DNA of 64,000 bases from Sepiola atlantica (taxonomy: Eukaryota > Mollusca > Cephalopoda > Sepiida > Sepiolidae). Both the position numbers and the translations under genes were made by a program. Positions 42,300 to 52,056 of this stretch are shown here, piece by piece. Position 1 is the stretch's first letter; each line of letters opens with the position of its first letter. Location of the stretch: assembly GCA_963556195.1 (NCBI GenBank), contig OY744519.1, positions 104,007,500 to 104,071,499 on the forward strand, given 5' to 3'. Below the pieces are notes generated by a model. It was not told the origin of the DNA and did no database searches. It was given only the letters and a program-made list of their open reading frames with translations.

Positions 42300-44874
42300 C
42301 ACTGGTCAACAAATTTTTCTTTTTTTTCTTTGGCAGACCATCTAGGAGTATTTTCTGGGGTTTTGAAGGTCGCTGATTACGAATATAACATTAGTTTTGC
42401 CAGATTGGTTCTAGTTTAGAAGATACTGATAGCCCCAAATAAGCCTAAACTGCTAAAATTCTCCCTGAAATACTTCAATATAGAAGCAGTAAATAATAAT
42501 TTTCTGATATTATTGAATCATTATAATGATTATGTATATATTGAAGTATTTCAGGGAGAATTTTTATATAATTATTTATATAGGGAGAATTTTTATATAA
42601 TTATATACTGTAATTACTTAATAACATGTTCCATAAATATAGTTGCAGTATAAATTAAACAGTAATTAAGAATTTTCTTTTTAATTCCACAGTTGAAAAT
42701 GAGTTCCAGAGAGAAAATGAGTTCTTCTAGAAGATGTTGCAGATATGAACCGGATGTCTTTTGTTACATCTGTGGACAGTATATGATGGCACAACAAAAG
42801 AGGAATATTACAGACTTTGTCAAGAGGGCGTACAAAGCATACTTCGATATGATACTTGGTGACCAAGACAAGTCTTGGGCCCCACATATGGTGTGCAAAA
42901 CCTGTGTAGAAAGTCTCCGCGGTTGGACCAACGGTAAGCTGAAGTTGAAGTTTGCTGTACCAATGGTGTGGAGAGAGCCCAACAATCATTTTGATGACTG
43001 CTACTTCTGTCTCAATGACATGACGGGGTTTAACAAGCACAAGAAAGCAAATTGGCAGTATCCGAGCCTGGATTCTGCTATCCGTCCTGTTGCGCACTCT
43101 GAGGATGTACCTGTGCCTGTTTTCACCAGTTTGCCTGAAATCGATTAAACCGAAGAGATTCCAGCTGATCTTTCAATATCAAGTGATGATAGCTGTAGTG
43201 ACTATGAAGAACCCTCAAATGGCCCTCAGCTTTTCAATCAATCTGAACTTGATGACCTAGTGCGAGACCTTTGTTTGTCGAAGGAGCAGTCTGAAGTTCT
43301 TGCATCACGACTCCAAGAGAAAAACATTCTTGATTCTGGCACAAAAGTAACATACTATAGGACAAGGGAAGGCAGCTTGCTTCGTTTCTTTTCTAAAGAA
43401 GACGACCTGGTCTTTTGTAATGACGTTTCTGCACTTCTTAACTGCATGGGGATCTCATCATATGACCCAGCAGATTGGCGTCTCTTCATAGATAGCTCGA
43501 AAGCAAGTCTAAAAATTGTACTTTTGCACAATGGCAATAAGTTTGCTCCTGTACCAATTGGCCATTCTACCAAGATGAACGAAGAGTTAGATGCTATCAA
43601 ATTTGTTCTTGAAAAGCTGAATTACAACACTCATAAATGGCTGATTTGTGTGGACTTGAAAATGGTGAATTTTCTGCTTGGTCAGCAAAGTGGGTACACA
43701 AAGTATCCCTGCTTTCTTTGTTTGTGGGATAGCAGAGCAAGAATCCAGCACTGGAGAAGGGAGAACTGGCCAGAACGAGAAAGTCTCGAAGTCGGCACAG
43801 CCAACGTCATCAATGAGCCTTTGGTACCCAGGGATAGAATCATCTTCCCTCCATTGCACATAAAACTAGGGCTCATGAAGCAGTTTGTTAAGGCGTTGAA
43901 CAAGGATGGGGATTGCTTCAAGTACATATGCAGGCAATTTCCAGGTCTTTCCATCGAAAAAGCTAAAGGTGGCATCTTCGATGGACCTCAGATTCGAACG
44001 CTCATGAGGGATTCTGACTTCACTAATCATATGAACACGGTTGAGTTAAATGCTTGGGTGTCCTTCACAGATGTAGTGACAAACTTTTTGGGAAATCACA
44101 AAGCTGACAATTACAAGCAATTGGTCCGTAAGATGCTTACTGCATACGGAAAACTAGGGGCAAATATGAGCATTAAAGTTCATTTCTTGTTTAGCCACCT
44201 CGACAGATTTCCTGGTAATCTTGGTGATTACAGTGAGGAGCAGGGAGAGAGATTCCATCAAGACATCAAAACAATGGAAGAGAGGTATCAAGGCAAATGG
44301 GATGAGCACATGATGGCAGACTACTGCTGGAACCTTTTGAGAGACTGCCCAAAAGTTGTTCACAAGCGAAAATCGTATAAACGTCAATTTTAGTTTTGTG
44401 AATAAAATATTGTTTTGTGTGTTCATTGTAACTAAGAATCTAGTGTATAATGCTTTGCATTAATTTATGATATATAACTGATTATGTAAATGTTTTTTTT
44501 CACTTGGAGAATTAAAATTCAGCAAATTTTTAGCAAATTTTTTGTATATCCTCGAAATCTATGAAAAGTGTTCAGTTATAGGATAAATGAAATGATGTTA
44601 TATCTAACTTAACTTGTTAGATTGAGATTTTACACTGTCTTTGTGGTTTAAGATCATCATAAAAATCAATATCTGACATTTATGCACTATTTAGCCGTTT
44701 TTTGTACGTTTAGCTATGGTCGCGAATGGGTGATTTCAGACAAACGACCCCCCTGTGATAACTCAAAAACTAGAGCCAATTTGAAAAAACTAATGTCAGA
44801 TTCGGATTCAGCGCCCTTGAAAACCCCAGAAACCAGTCTTACTTTGCCTGCCAAAAATATTGTGTTGACCAGTG
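42300..44874. mobile_element. CACTA-like DNA transposon with long inverted ends (2575 bp)
   Basis: Both ends begin CACTGGTCAACA and stay alignable for about 115-120 bases (42300-42422; 44762-44874 reversed). Shared blocks in order are TTTCTGGGGTTTT, GGTCGCTGA or GGGCGCTGA, ACATTAGTTTT, and GGTTCTAGTTT or GGCTCTAGTTT. TAA lies directly outside both ends (42297-42299 and 44875-44877), a 3-base target duplication. CACTG/CACTA ends with 3-base duplications are characteristic of EnSpm/CACTA elements (known). The only gene inside is the 564-codon frame at 42699-44393. A 25-base inverted repeat (42458-42482 with 42539-42563) lies left of the gene. The assignment to CACTA rests on ends and target size only. 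Confidence 0.82.
42699..44393 (+). pseudogene. Candidate CACTA-like transposase, one in-frame stop
   Basis: From ATG 42699 the frame stays open for 564 codons except for one TAA at codon 150 (43146-43148). Both halves are in the same frame. The N-terminus has two Cys pairs (C22-x2-C25, C66-x2-C69) and then C101-x2-C104, likely zinc-binding DNA contacts. Next come FIDSS (D265), ICVDLKMVNFLLGQ (D319), YPCFLCLWD (C338-x2-C341) and near the end DYSEEQGERFHQDIK (E513-E517). Two strand-borne D residues, a C-x2-C insertion and a late E are what a CMC-type DDE domain would show (inference). From memory, near-identical proteins are scattered in many copies through arthropod, cnidarian and mollusc genomes as 'uncharacterized protein'. 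TTTTCTTTTTAATTCCACAG just before the ATG looks like a splice acceptor for a 5' exon. AATAAA sits eight bases after the stop (44401). No other damage was seen. Confidence 0.75.
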
Positions 44875-44877
44875 TAA

Positions 44878-44950
44878 TTATTTTTATAATAAATATTTTA
44901 ATATCCACATACATATATCTTTCGTCCTAACAAAGATTCATCAGTGTGGC
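44878..44950 (-). mobile_element. SINE tail fragment
   Basis: AATAAATATTTTAATATCCACA, then CTAACAAAGATTCATCAGTGTGG matches 640-710, 985-1050 and 41975-42040. The transposon at 42300 inserted directly beside or into it. Confidence 0.5.
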
Positions 44951-45470
44951 TAAAATTTTAATAACTGTCTTATAACTTCTATTATTATCCATGTTCTTTT
45001 TATGCCTCACTCTCATATATGACCTTATAAATATATCATTAAATGCAGAGAAACCTTTAATATTGACAACTATATGCTGAAGGCTTTATACAGACTTGGA
45101 TTGGAAATGTTAGAATGGATCTTTCCATTGAGTCTATTGAGCAATCCTCCATAACAAATGACATGCTCGCATTGATCAGAGCTAACTTTAGGCCAATTAA
45201 GATAAGCATTCAGGGAAGAAGAATTAAGAGCGTCATTCTGTTTGATTCCAAAATCATTATTGCATGTATATTAGATCGAGATGAATAAACTATAAATGGC
45301 TAAATATAAAAGGTAAAGTGATAATCTAAATTAGCATATATATTAAATCTCACTCGTTTTTCCCATCACACAAAGAAACATTTGTGAGAAAAAGCAGGCC
45401 ATAACTTCAAATCCCAAAAAGCTATCGATTCATTCTTTTTATTGCCAGAATTTTCTTTGTGACTATGCTC
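44951..45470. other. No feature recognised
   Basis: Spacer without recognisable gene or repeat. Confidence 0.5.
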
Positions 45471-45472
45471 AC

Positions 45473-45765
45473 ATGTTCCACACACACTATACACATAGCT
45501 ACATTTATACACACACCCACACTATACACATAGCTACACTTATACACCCACACTATACACATAGCTACACTTATACACACATACCCACACTATACACAGC
45601 TACACTTATACACACATACCCACACTATACACATAGCTACACTTATGCACACACACCCACACTATACACATAGCTACACTTATGCACACACACCCACACT
45701 ATACACATAGCTACACTTATGCACACACACACACACACCAAACACACAGCTACACTTATACACAC
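45473..45765. repeat. Minisatellite, ~35-45-base units
   Basis: Units of CACACTATACACATAGCTAC then ACTTATACACACACCC repeat about seven times with variable CA spacers. The spacing is irregular and the repeats adjoin each other, so it is not a CRISPR array. Confidence 0.9.
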
Positions 45766-45769
45766 ATCT

Positions 45770-46035
45770 ATATCTAAATAAATAAATGCGAAAGTTTTTT
45801 TCCATCGATCCTAACTATATTAACATCCAAACATGTTATGCTTGTTTGATTCTATGATACTACATAATATTTTTCAAATGCTCACAAAGAGTTTTAGGTC
45901 TTCTTAATTTGCATATTTATTTTATAAAAGCTCTTAATAAATTAATATTCTTTAATATACAGTTGTAATTTTTCAATTATTATATTTTCTTATATATACA
46001 CAATATTTTCGTTAGTACAAACATGTCTGATGTCG
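45770..46035. other. No feature recognised
   Basis: AT-rich spacer. Confidence 0.5.
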
Positions 46036-46039
46036 CTGA

Positions 46040-46330
46040 GATGCTGAAAACAGATACGTCTGATGTCAAGAACAGATACTACACTTTCTCTTAGCCAAAA
46101 GGCCAAGGAACCATAAAAATGTTTTTATAATTAGACATTTTTAGATGAATGAAAAAAAAAATTCATCTATTATTTTATCTTTTAATGGGGTGGATAGTGT
46201 AGTATCTGTTCTGTTGTGATATAATCCTCCCAGGTATTAACTCCTCCTTTTTGGGGGTGGGGGTGTTCGTCATGATACCATACACTCAGTCGTTACCTTC
46301 TCTTTTGGGGGTCAGTGTAGTATTAGTTCG
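46040..46330. mobile_element. Two U2-derived heads in opposite orientation
   Basis: 46068-46108 on the minus strand reads GGCCTTTTGGCTAAGAG then AAGTGTAGTATCTGTT, the least diverged U2 head in the window. 46196-46226 on the plus strand reads AGTGTAGTATCTGTTCTG again, and a third partial echo (CAGTGTAGTATTAGTTCG) follows at 46312. 46200-46350 is itself a loose tandem (GGATAGTG... and TCAGTGTAG..., each leading to ATGATATCATCCCAGG or a similar end). The typical A or B body is missing. Confidence 0.6.
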
Positions 46331-46349
46331 TTCATCATGATATCATCCC

Positions 46350-47080
46350 AGGCTAGCAAAAATATAAAAGTTAATGTTTGTGTGTGTGTTATAGAAATCG
46401 ATATGTTTACAGTTAGAACTTTCAAATAATTTTCAATAAGAGTTAATTTTTTCACAAAATCTAAGAAACCATTTAAATTATTTTTTGTATCCATTTAGGG
46501 TCACTAGAGACAATTATCTGTTAGGTCCATAAAATAACTGAAATATATTAGAACGTAAAGAAATGAAATTCATTTTTTAAATAGATTTTTTTCGTTTCAA
46601 AAAACAAAAATAAAATTAAACAAAGAATATCTCAGTGAATAACCTATTTACAAAAAGTTTTAAACATTTAAATAATTATTTTTATTGGTATTTTTAAGAT
46701 TTAAAATAATCAAATAAAAACGAATTTGTTTCTATTCAGTAAATACATTTGCCGTTTTACAGCAGTCTGTAAGAAATGCAGTGTCAACAAGTAGTTTATT
46801 TTTTAAGAGCACCATTGTGCTAACATTTTTTTTATTACTTCACCTTATATTGCAAATGTTATTTTTAACTTTATTTTCAAGGCCCCCCTCCTCCCCCCTT
46901 CCGATCAGCAATATATCTCCACACAGACAATGCCGGGTGAATACCACTCGTTTAATATAAAGTTATCTTCATGACCTAAATAGCAATGCGTCTGACAAAT
47001 CGATATTTGATTCTAACTAGCAATTCCTTCCTATTTATCTTTGCAGCATGTTCTTTACAATAAAAAAGTTAAATTCGTTC
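46350..47080. other. No feature recognised
   Basis: AT-rich spacer, with CCCCCCTCCTCCCCCC at 46884-46900. Confidence 0.5.
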
Positions 47081-47085
47081 CATTT

Positions 47086-47384
47086 ATTTTTATCTACCTC
47101 CCACAGCGGTAAGATGTGACACAAAGTCAGAAAGTGGGATTTGATAAGTCAGCACCCTAGAGGAAGAGCACTTTGAAATTGCCTGGGCAGCCCTGTTGGC
47201 ATTCCCCGGTAGTGGCGGCTCAGGCGATTAACAATAAACTAACCCCTTCTCAAAGGGTGAGAAGGCAAAGCCTGGAATGGTGGACCTCCTAGAACTGCAC
47301 AGAACAGACCCATAGACTGGTGTAAATCAAGCCCCGAAGGCCAAGACAATACCGGTCTATGGTATGCAGTATCCATTGGAATTA
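47086..47384 (-). mobile_element. U2-SINE, subfamily A, 5'-truncated
   Basis: Tail TTATTTTTATCTACCTCCCA at 47090, body with GATTAACAATAAACTAACC and GGACCTCCTAGAACTGCACA, and the 5' side ending CGGTCTATGGTATGCAGTATCC. It breaks off just where the U2 head would begin. It interrupts the reverse transcriptase fragment on its right. Confidence 0.75.
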
Positions 47385-47394
47385 TTGATAAGCC

Positions 47395-48260
47395 TACGTT
47401 CGATAGAATTCGGGATATGTTTTATGATTGATGGAGGGTGATTAGACTTTGGGTTTACGTATATTGGATTGGCGTTATCTTTTAGGTATAGTTTGTAAGT
47501 ATTTTTTATTTAAGTTTAACGCGACGTCTAGAAAGTTAGTTGTTTTTATGTTAGCCAGTATTTCTACTTTTAGGCCTAGTTTTTTCATTTGCATATGTAT
47601 AATTTTCTTGAAGTTTTCTCCCTTGACTTTGTTGGAATCTCTTATCGCTAATCCATTATCTCTATACAGGCCAATATCTGTATTATCAAATATATTTGTG
47701 AGTGTATATAAAATGAATAACCCCACAAGATCTGATGCCTCCGCAGAGTCAAGGGCATCCTTGGCCAAATCAAAGGAGTTTGTCATATTTGTTTTAATCC
47801 ATTGGTCATCGTTATTGATTAAAACTGATCTCCTACATTTTTTAATAATGTGGATTTCATCCTTGGATATATCGGTATACATCTCGGCAAATTCTAGGGT
47901 GATGTTGAAGAGTTCTTCTGATATAGACGGGTAGAAGTCCACTATGTCAAATTGTAGAAAGGTACATTTAATCTTATTTTCGATATTGTTAAACCAAGCG
48001 ATTGCTTCGGCAGTATTCACCCATTGGTTTAATTCTAGGTCTTTTTTATTTGTTTGTTAGTTCTAGATAGAATTGTTTTGCTGATTCTTCCTATTTCTGG
48101 TTTGGTCAGATTAATTAAGTGAGTGATGAGGTTATTGTTAGTTACTTTTGTGGTCTTTAAATAGGATATAGGCTTCCTTAGGTTTTAATTTACTAACTTT
48201 GTCGCTGATTTTTAGTTTACTGGTGATTTGTTAATCCTTGATTCAAACATTAACGCTGTT
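47395..48260 (-). pseudogene. Reverse transcriptase fragment, inactive
   Basis: On the minus strand a decayed upstream part (48260-48020) encodes, with frameshifts, KISDKVSKLKPKEAYILFKD and LINLTKPEIGRISKTIL-like text. A 181-codon frame (48020-47475) follows with CTFLQFDIVDFYPSISEELF (motif A), VGLFILYTLTNIF, GLYRDNGLAIRDSN (motif C) and [16 protein letters not shown] shifted frame then gives [20 protein letters not shown]. Motif C is normally Y-x-D-D; here the second aspartate is N, so the enzyme would be dead even without the frameshifts. I recognise the family from cnidarian and mollusc genomes but cannot place its class. Penelope-like is my best guess. A SINE at 47384 cuts off the C-terminus. 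Confidence 0.75.
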
Positions 48261-49155
48261 TCCAATCCTAACATCAGTAATATATTAAAGCATCTTATTT
48301 AGTCACGCATCCAATATTTAACTAACTGGGAAATCTATAAATTCTTTAAACATTAAACTCTGAAATACTATAAATGTCCGGATAATTACATCTTAAACAC
48401 ATAAATTCCAGATTTTTAATCGTCTGAGCCCTAATTCCCAATTTGAACCCTTTTAAACTTTCTGAATTATATATAATTTTGTCTAAAAAAATCCGTTTAA
48501 ATACAGGATACTCCCCCCCCCCCCCATAACTGTTTATTTACTGACCAGAAACACTACTGTATTAGCTTATTGAAACCCTACCCCAACTCCTAACTGAAGC
48601 AAGTCCAGGCCTAGCAAATAAACTGGCAGTAATTACATAATATTGTTGCTTACAAGCAATGAGCTGTAACTAAACAAGCCCTCCCTCTACCCTACTCCAA
48701 GCATCAGTCATAGTTCCCCCGCTAAACCTTCTCTTCCCACATCCCTAATTTCACACCCCTCTCCCACTTTTTACTGGTCTCGTCTTCGACCAGAAAATTC
48801 TCTCCCATTCCTTAGATTCGATCGAAGTAACTAACACCTTCCACGGCCTACTTGAAATATATACAACATTTTAAACTCAACTCCTTAAAAACTATTTTCA
48901 TTCACGGTCCACAGAAGTATTTTAAAATGGCCCTAATTCTCAAAATTACATCCTAATAAGTGCTTTTTATCTACGGTTGAACTGAACATCATTCTATTGG
49001 ATTTACTACATTTTGAACATTTCTAATGCAGTCTCCACAAAATCTCTTTTTCCATCTTCAAGTCCCTGGACACTTTGTCAACGGACATTCACCAACTGGA
49101 CAGACTATATTTTGATAACCTTTTCATGCACACACTCCATTACTTTATATTGTTT
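48261..49155. other. No feature recognised
   Basis: A poly-C run at 48512-48525. The start of a 108-codon plus-strand frame at 49013 is antisense to the Helitron remnant and is not a gene. Confidence 0.5.
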
Positions 49156-49159
49156 CTTA

Positions 49160-49585
49160 AATTTTTCAAATTTTGAATTTTGGCTATTCCCCTTGATATG
49201 TGCATCAAAAATCTTACAAAGCCGTTTATTATGTGGTACAACCCATCGGTTATCTACAGGAACTGTTATGTTGCCAGGTAGAGTAACTGTCGTCTCAAAA
49301 CCTCCAGCTAAAGGAGATAGTCGTCAATATTGTGGGTAGCCATTTGTATCTGATTGAGTTTCACTCAAGAAGTGTCTGGGATATCTCTTACTGCAGTGTC
49401 CATCTTTGAGACAGAGTGAATATCTGTTTGTTTCCACATGGTCCATGAATCATATGGTGCCTAATGATATCATGTAAAACCGGATCTGCCACTGGATCTG
49501 GAATTTTCGCACTGATAACTGAATCTATGTCAGAGGATCTCAATTTTTATCCTCTTTTCTGCCACTCAACAGTGTACATGTATGG
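49160..49585 (-). pseudogene. Helitron Rep/helicase fragment
   Basis: The minus strand, read in several frames, gives YMYTVEWQKRG, then DIDSVISAKIPDPVADPVLH, IIRHHMIHGPCG, a cysteine-lysine block CSKRYPRHFLSETQSDTNGY, VTLPGNITVPVDNRWVVPHN and FDAHIKG. This is the N-terminal region of Helitron Rep-helicases, just before the replication-initiator catalytic motifs. The order is right, but a ~10-residue piece is missing after WQKRG and there are at least two frame changes. It is the only Helitron coding sequence in the window and could be the relative that once mobilised H1 or H2. Confidence 0.7.
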
Positions 49586-49599
49586 TATGACATAAGGGC

Positions 49600-50275
49600 A
49601 GCAGTTTTTGTCGCCGCCACTTACTGCCACCAAGCACAATCAAGGATTTGGTTTACCCGACTCAAATGAAACAATAGCAAGCAATTAAAATTAAAGAGGA
49701 TTGTCTGCATGTAATGTTCTAAGAAATATTTTTTTTTACTTATTGTTATGCCCCCCCCCCCCACCCCTCCCTTACACATGGTGGACCGTACATTTGCTTG
49801 CCAGAAGTTGAATCGTAACATAAAACGGGCAGCACTTTTCCCGGTCGCCATCGGCATTTGGCTCACGTGACTCAACTGCAGTCATTAAAAAAAAAAGTAG
49901 AGAATAGTCTTCATTATTAAAAATAAGCATATAATCGTAATTTTATTCCCCCCCCCCCATCCGAATACAATTTGTAATGCTCTGCAGGCTACATTAATTA
50001 TATTTGTGTGTTTCAGTGGTGCTCATTTTCCATATTTCTTTTCAGCCAAATAAAATGGAATTTATATGCAAATATAATGGGGGGGGGGGGTGATTTTAAT
50101 GGGGCTCTGTAGGCCTCTTTAATTTTCCAAGGGCCCCTTATCACAGGCAGAGCAGGTGTTTATTAAAAAGTAAAAATAAAATTTCTGGTGAAATCAAAGT
50201 ACATTGCTTTCATGATATATCGAACAGGCTTCGTTTAACTATATTAATTTTCATATTAATATTATATTCCCCATC
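49600..50275 (+). repeat. Poly-C/G tracts and dispersed repeat shared with 30490
   Basis: Poly-C runs at 49749-49762 and 49949-49958 and a poly-G run at 50088-50099. 49620-49660 and 49790-49870 both carry phrases such as GCCACTTACTGCCA or GCAGCACTTTTCCC. 49978-50165 matches 30490-30690 (see there). Confidence 0.5.
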
Positions 50276-50276
50276 T

Positions 50277-50345
50277 GTGGGTTAGTGGTTACGACGTTAC
50301 AGTTTTTGGCGTTCGATCCCATTCTACTAAAACGAATTTTTTTTT
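50277..50345 (+). mobile_element. tRNA-type SINE head
   Basis: GTGGGTTAGTGGTTACGACG is an A box, and GGCGTTCGATCCCATTC, about 35 bases later, a B box. A T tract follows. Confidence 0.55.
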
Positions 50346-50439
50346 AATGTTAAACATTTGTCAACACGGTAGCATGGGGGATTGGGGGACTAATAGGTTT
50401 GTTTATGTCTTGTTACTTTTCTCAAAGTATTTAACGTTG

Positions 50440-51260
50440 AAGAAATTTTTCCCAAAGAAGTTAATTGATTTCAACAATTGTAATTTTATTTTATTTAGTA
50501 ACTTTGTATGAATTAAAGCTTTCTCAGAAATGTCAACAGTGATTTTTAAAACTAAAATTTATCTTGTTGATGAATAGTCAGTGATTTTTTTTATTGTATG
50601 AAATTAAAAACTCAGAATAGTCAACAGTGATTTTTAAAACGAAAATTTATCATTTTAATGTAAAGTCAGTGATTTTTCTTATTGTATGAATGAAAACTTT
50701 CTCAAATTAGTCAACAGTGATTTCTGAAGTGTAAATTTATCATTTAAATGAGTAGTCATTGATTTTTTTTATTGTATGAATTAAAATTCTATCAGAATAG
50801 TCATCGTTTAAAACGAAACGTAAAGTTATCTGACTGAGGCTTGTGAAGCGCGAAGTAGCGAAAAAATGTAAATAGGGTTATGTATCGGTTCAAATTATGT
50901 AGAACTAAGAAATGTTTTAATTTATGTTTGGAATAAATAGAATTCTTCCCAAAGAAGTTAATCGATTTCAACAATCTGTATTTTTTTTGTATTTAGTAAC
51001 TTATAAAAAAAATGAAAATGTTTTTTGTTATTGTCTGAATTAAAATTTTCTCAAAGTAGTCAACAGTGATTTTTAAAACGAAAATTTATTATTTTCATGA
51101 ATAGTCATTGATTTTTTTTATTGTATGAATGAAAAGTTTCTCAAAATAGTCAACAGTGATTTTTTTTATTGTATGAATTAAAATTCTATCAGAATAGTCA
51201 ATAGTGATCGTTTAAAACGAAAATTTATAATTTAAAATGAAACATTCAGTCTGGCACTTT
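50440..51260 (+). repeat. Higher-order satellite: 90-base units in ~497-base blocks
   Basis: The unit GTCAACAGTGATTTTTAAAAC...TTATTGTATGAATTAAAA starts at about 50532, 50621, 50711, 50801, and again at 51059, 51149 and 51198. The first block begins with CCCAAAGAAGTTAATTGATTTCAACAAT at 50451. The same phrase restarts at 50947, so a block of ~497 bases is itself repeated. Between them lies a unique-looking piece (50825-50930) with TGTGAAGCGCGAAGTAGCGAA. Confidence 0.85.
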
Positions 51261-51386
51261 CGGTTGACTCGGTGGAATGAATGGAACTCTTCAATTAATA
51301 AGTCCAAGTGACGTTTGAAATGCAGAAGTATCCTTATTTATTACAGAAAAAGGCAAGGATCTAGTTTTTTGAATACTTTTTTCTGG

Positions 51387-51915
51387 TAGTCGATAATTGA
51401 AATCCCATTTTTCAAAAGTATTTGCTTAGTTTATAAGAGAAATAAAAAAAACAACATTTCGGTTAAAATAGTGTAGAAGTCACATATTTGTTTGTTTTAA
51501 AAAATCAAACAAATATGTGACTTCTACACTATTTTAAGTGAAAGGTATAATTATTGGTATATATTGATTCTTGATTTGTATATTTCGTAACCGTATAGGT
51601 TAAAAAAGAAGAAATGATCAGTTTGGTTCAAAATGTTTGTTTGCGTGTATTTCTTGAATTTTTATTTTTTTTATCGTAGTCGATAATTGAAATCCTATTT
51701 TTCAAAAGTATTTGCTTAGTTTATAAGCGAAAAAAAAAGAAAAACAGTTCGGTTCTGATAGTGTAGAAGTCCCATATTTGTTTGTTTTTTAAGTAAGTGA
51801 AAGGTATAATTAATAGTATATATTGATTCTTGATTTGTATATTTCGTAACCATATAGGTTAAAAAAGAAGAAATGATCAGTTCGGTTCGAAATGTTTGTG
51901 TGTATGTATTTCGTA
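51387..51915 (+). repeat. 290-base tandem duplication with a perfect hairpin in unit 1
   Basis: Unit 1 (51387-51676) and unit 2 (51677-51915) both run from TAGTCGATAATTGAAATCC, through TTTTCAAAAGTATTTGCTTAG and GTGTAGAAGTC(A/C)CATATTTG, to GGTTAAAAAAGAAGAAATGATCAG. Unit 1 alone has an extra reversed copy of its own GTGTAGAAGTCACATATTTGT phrase, giving a stem of 30 perfectly paired bases (51465-51494 with 51506-51535) and an 11-base loop. Confidence 0.85.
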
Positions 51916-52056
51916 TCGTGTTTGTGATTGTCATTGTGTTCAGTTTAATGTAATCTGTTATTCGCTAACTATAAAATGCTACGAAGGAAGAATAAGGGAA
52001 TGTCATTTGCTTAATCTGTAATCGGTTTTTTATTCTGAACATATTACGTTAGTATT

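Noticed and set aside
45473..45765. CRISPR-like array of regular repeats
   Set aside because: Units adjoin without unique spacers and differ in length. It is an eukaryotic minisatellite.
47449..47934. 161-codon plus-strand frame
   Set aside because: It is the antisense shadow of the reverse transcriptase frame on the other strand.
50825..50880. Hammerhead ribozyme (CTGACTGAGG...GCGAAGTAGCGAAA)
   Set aside because: The conserved CTGATGA and GAAAC core elements are not matched.
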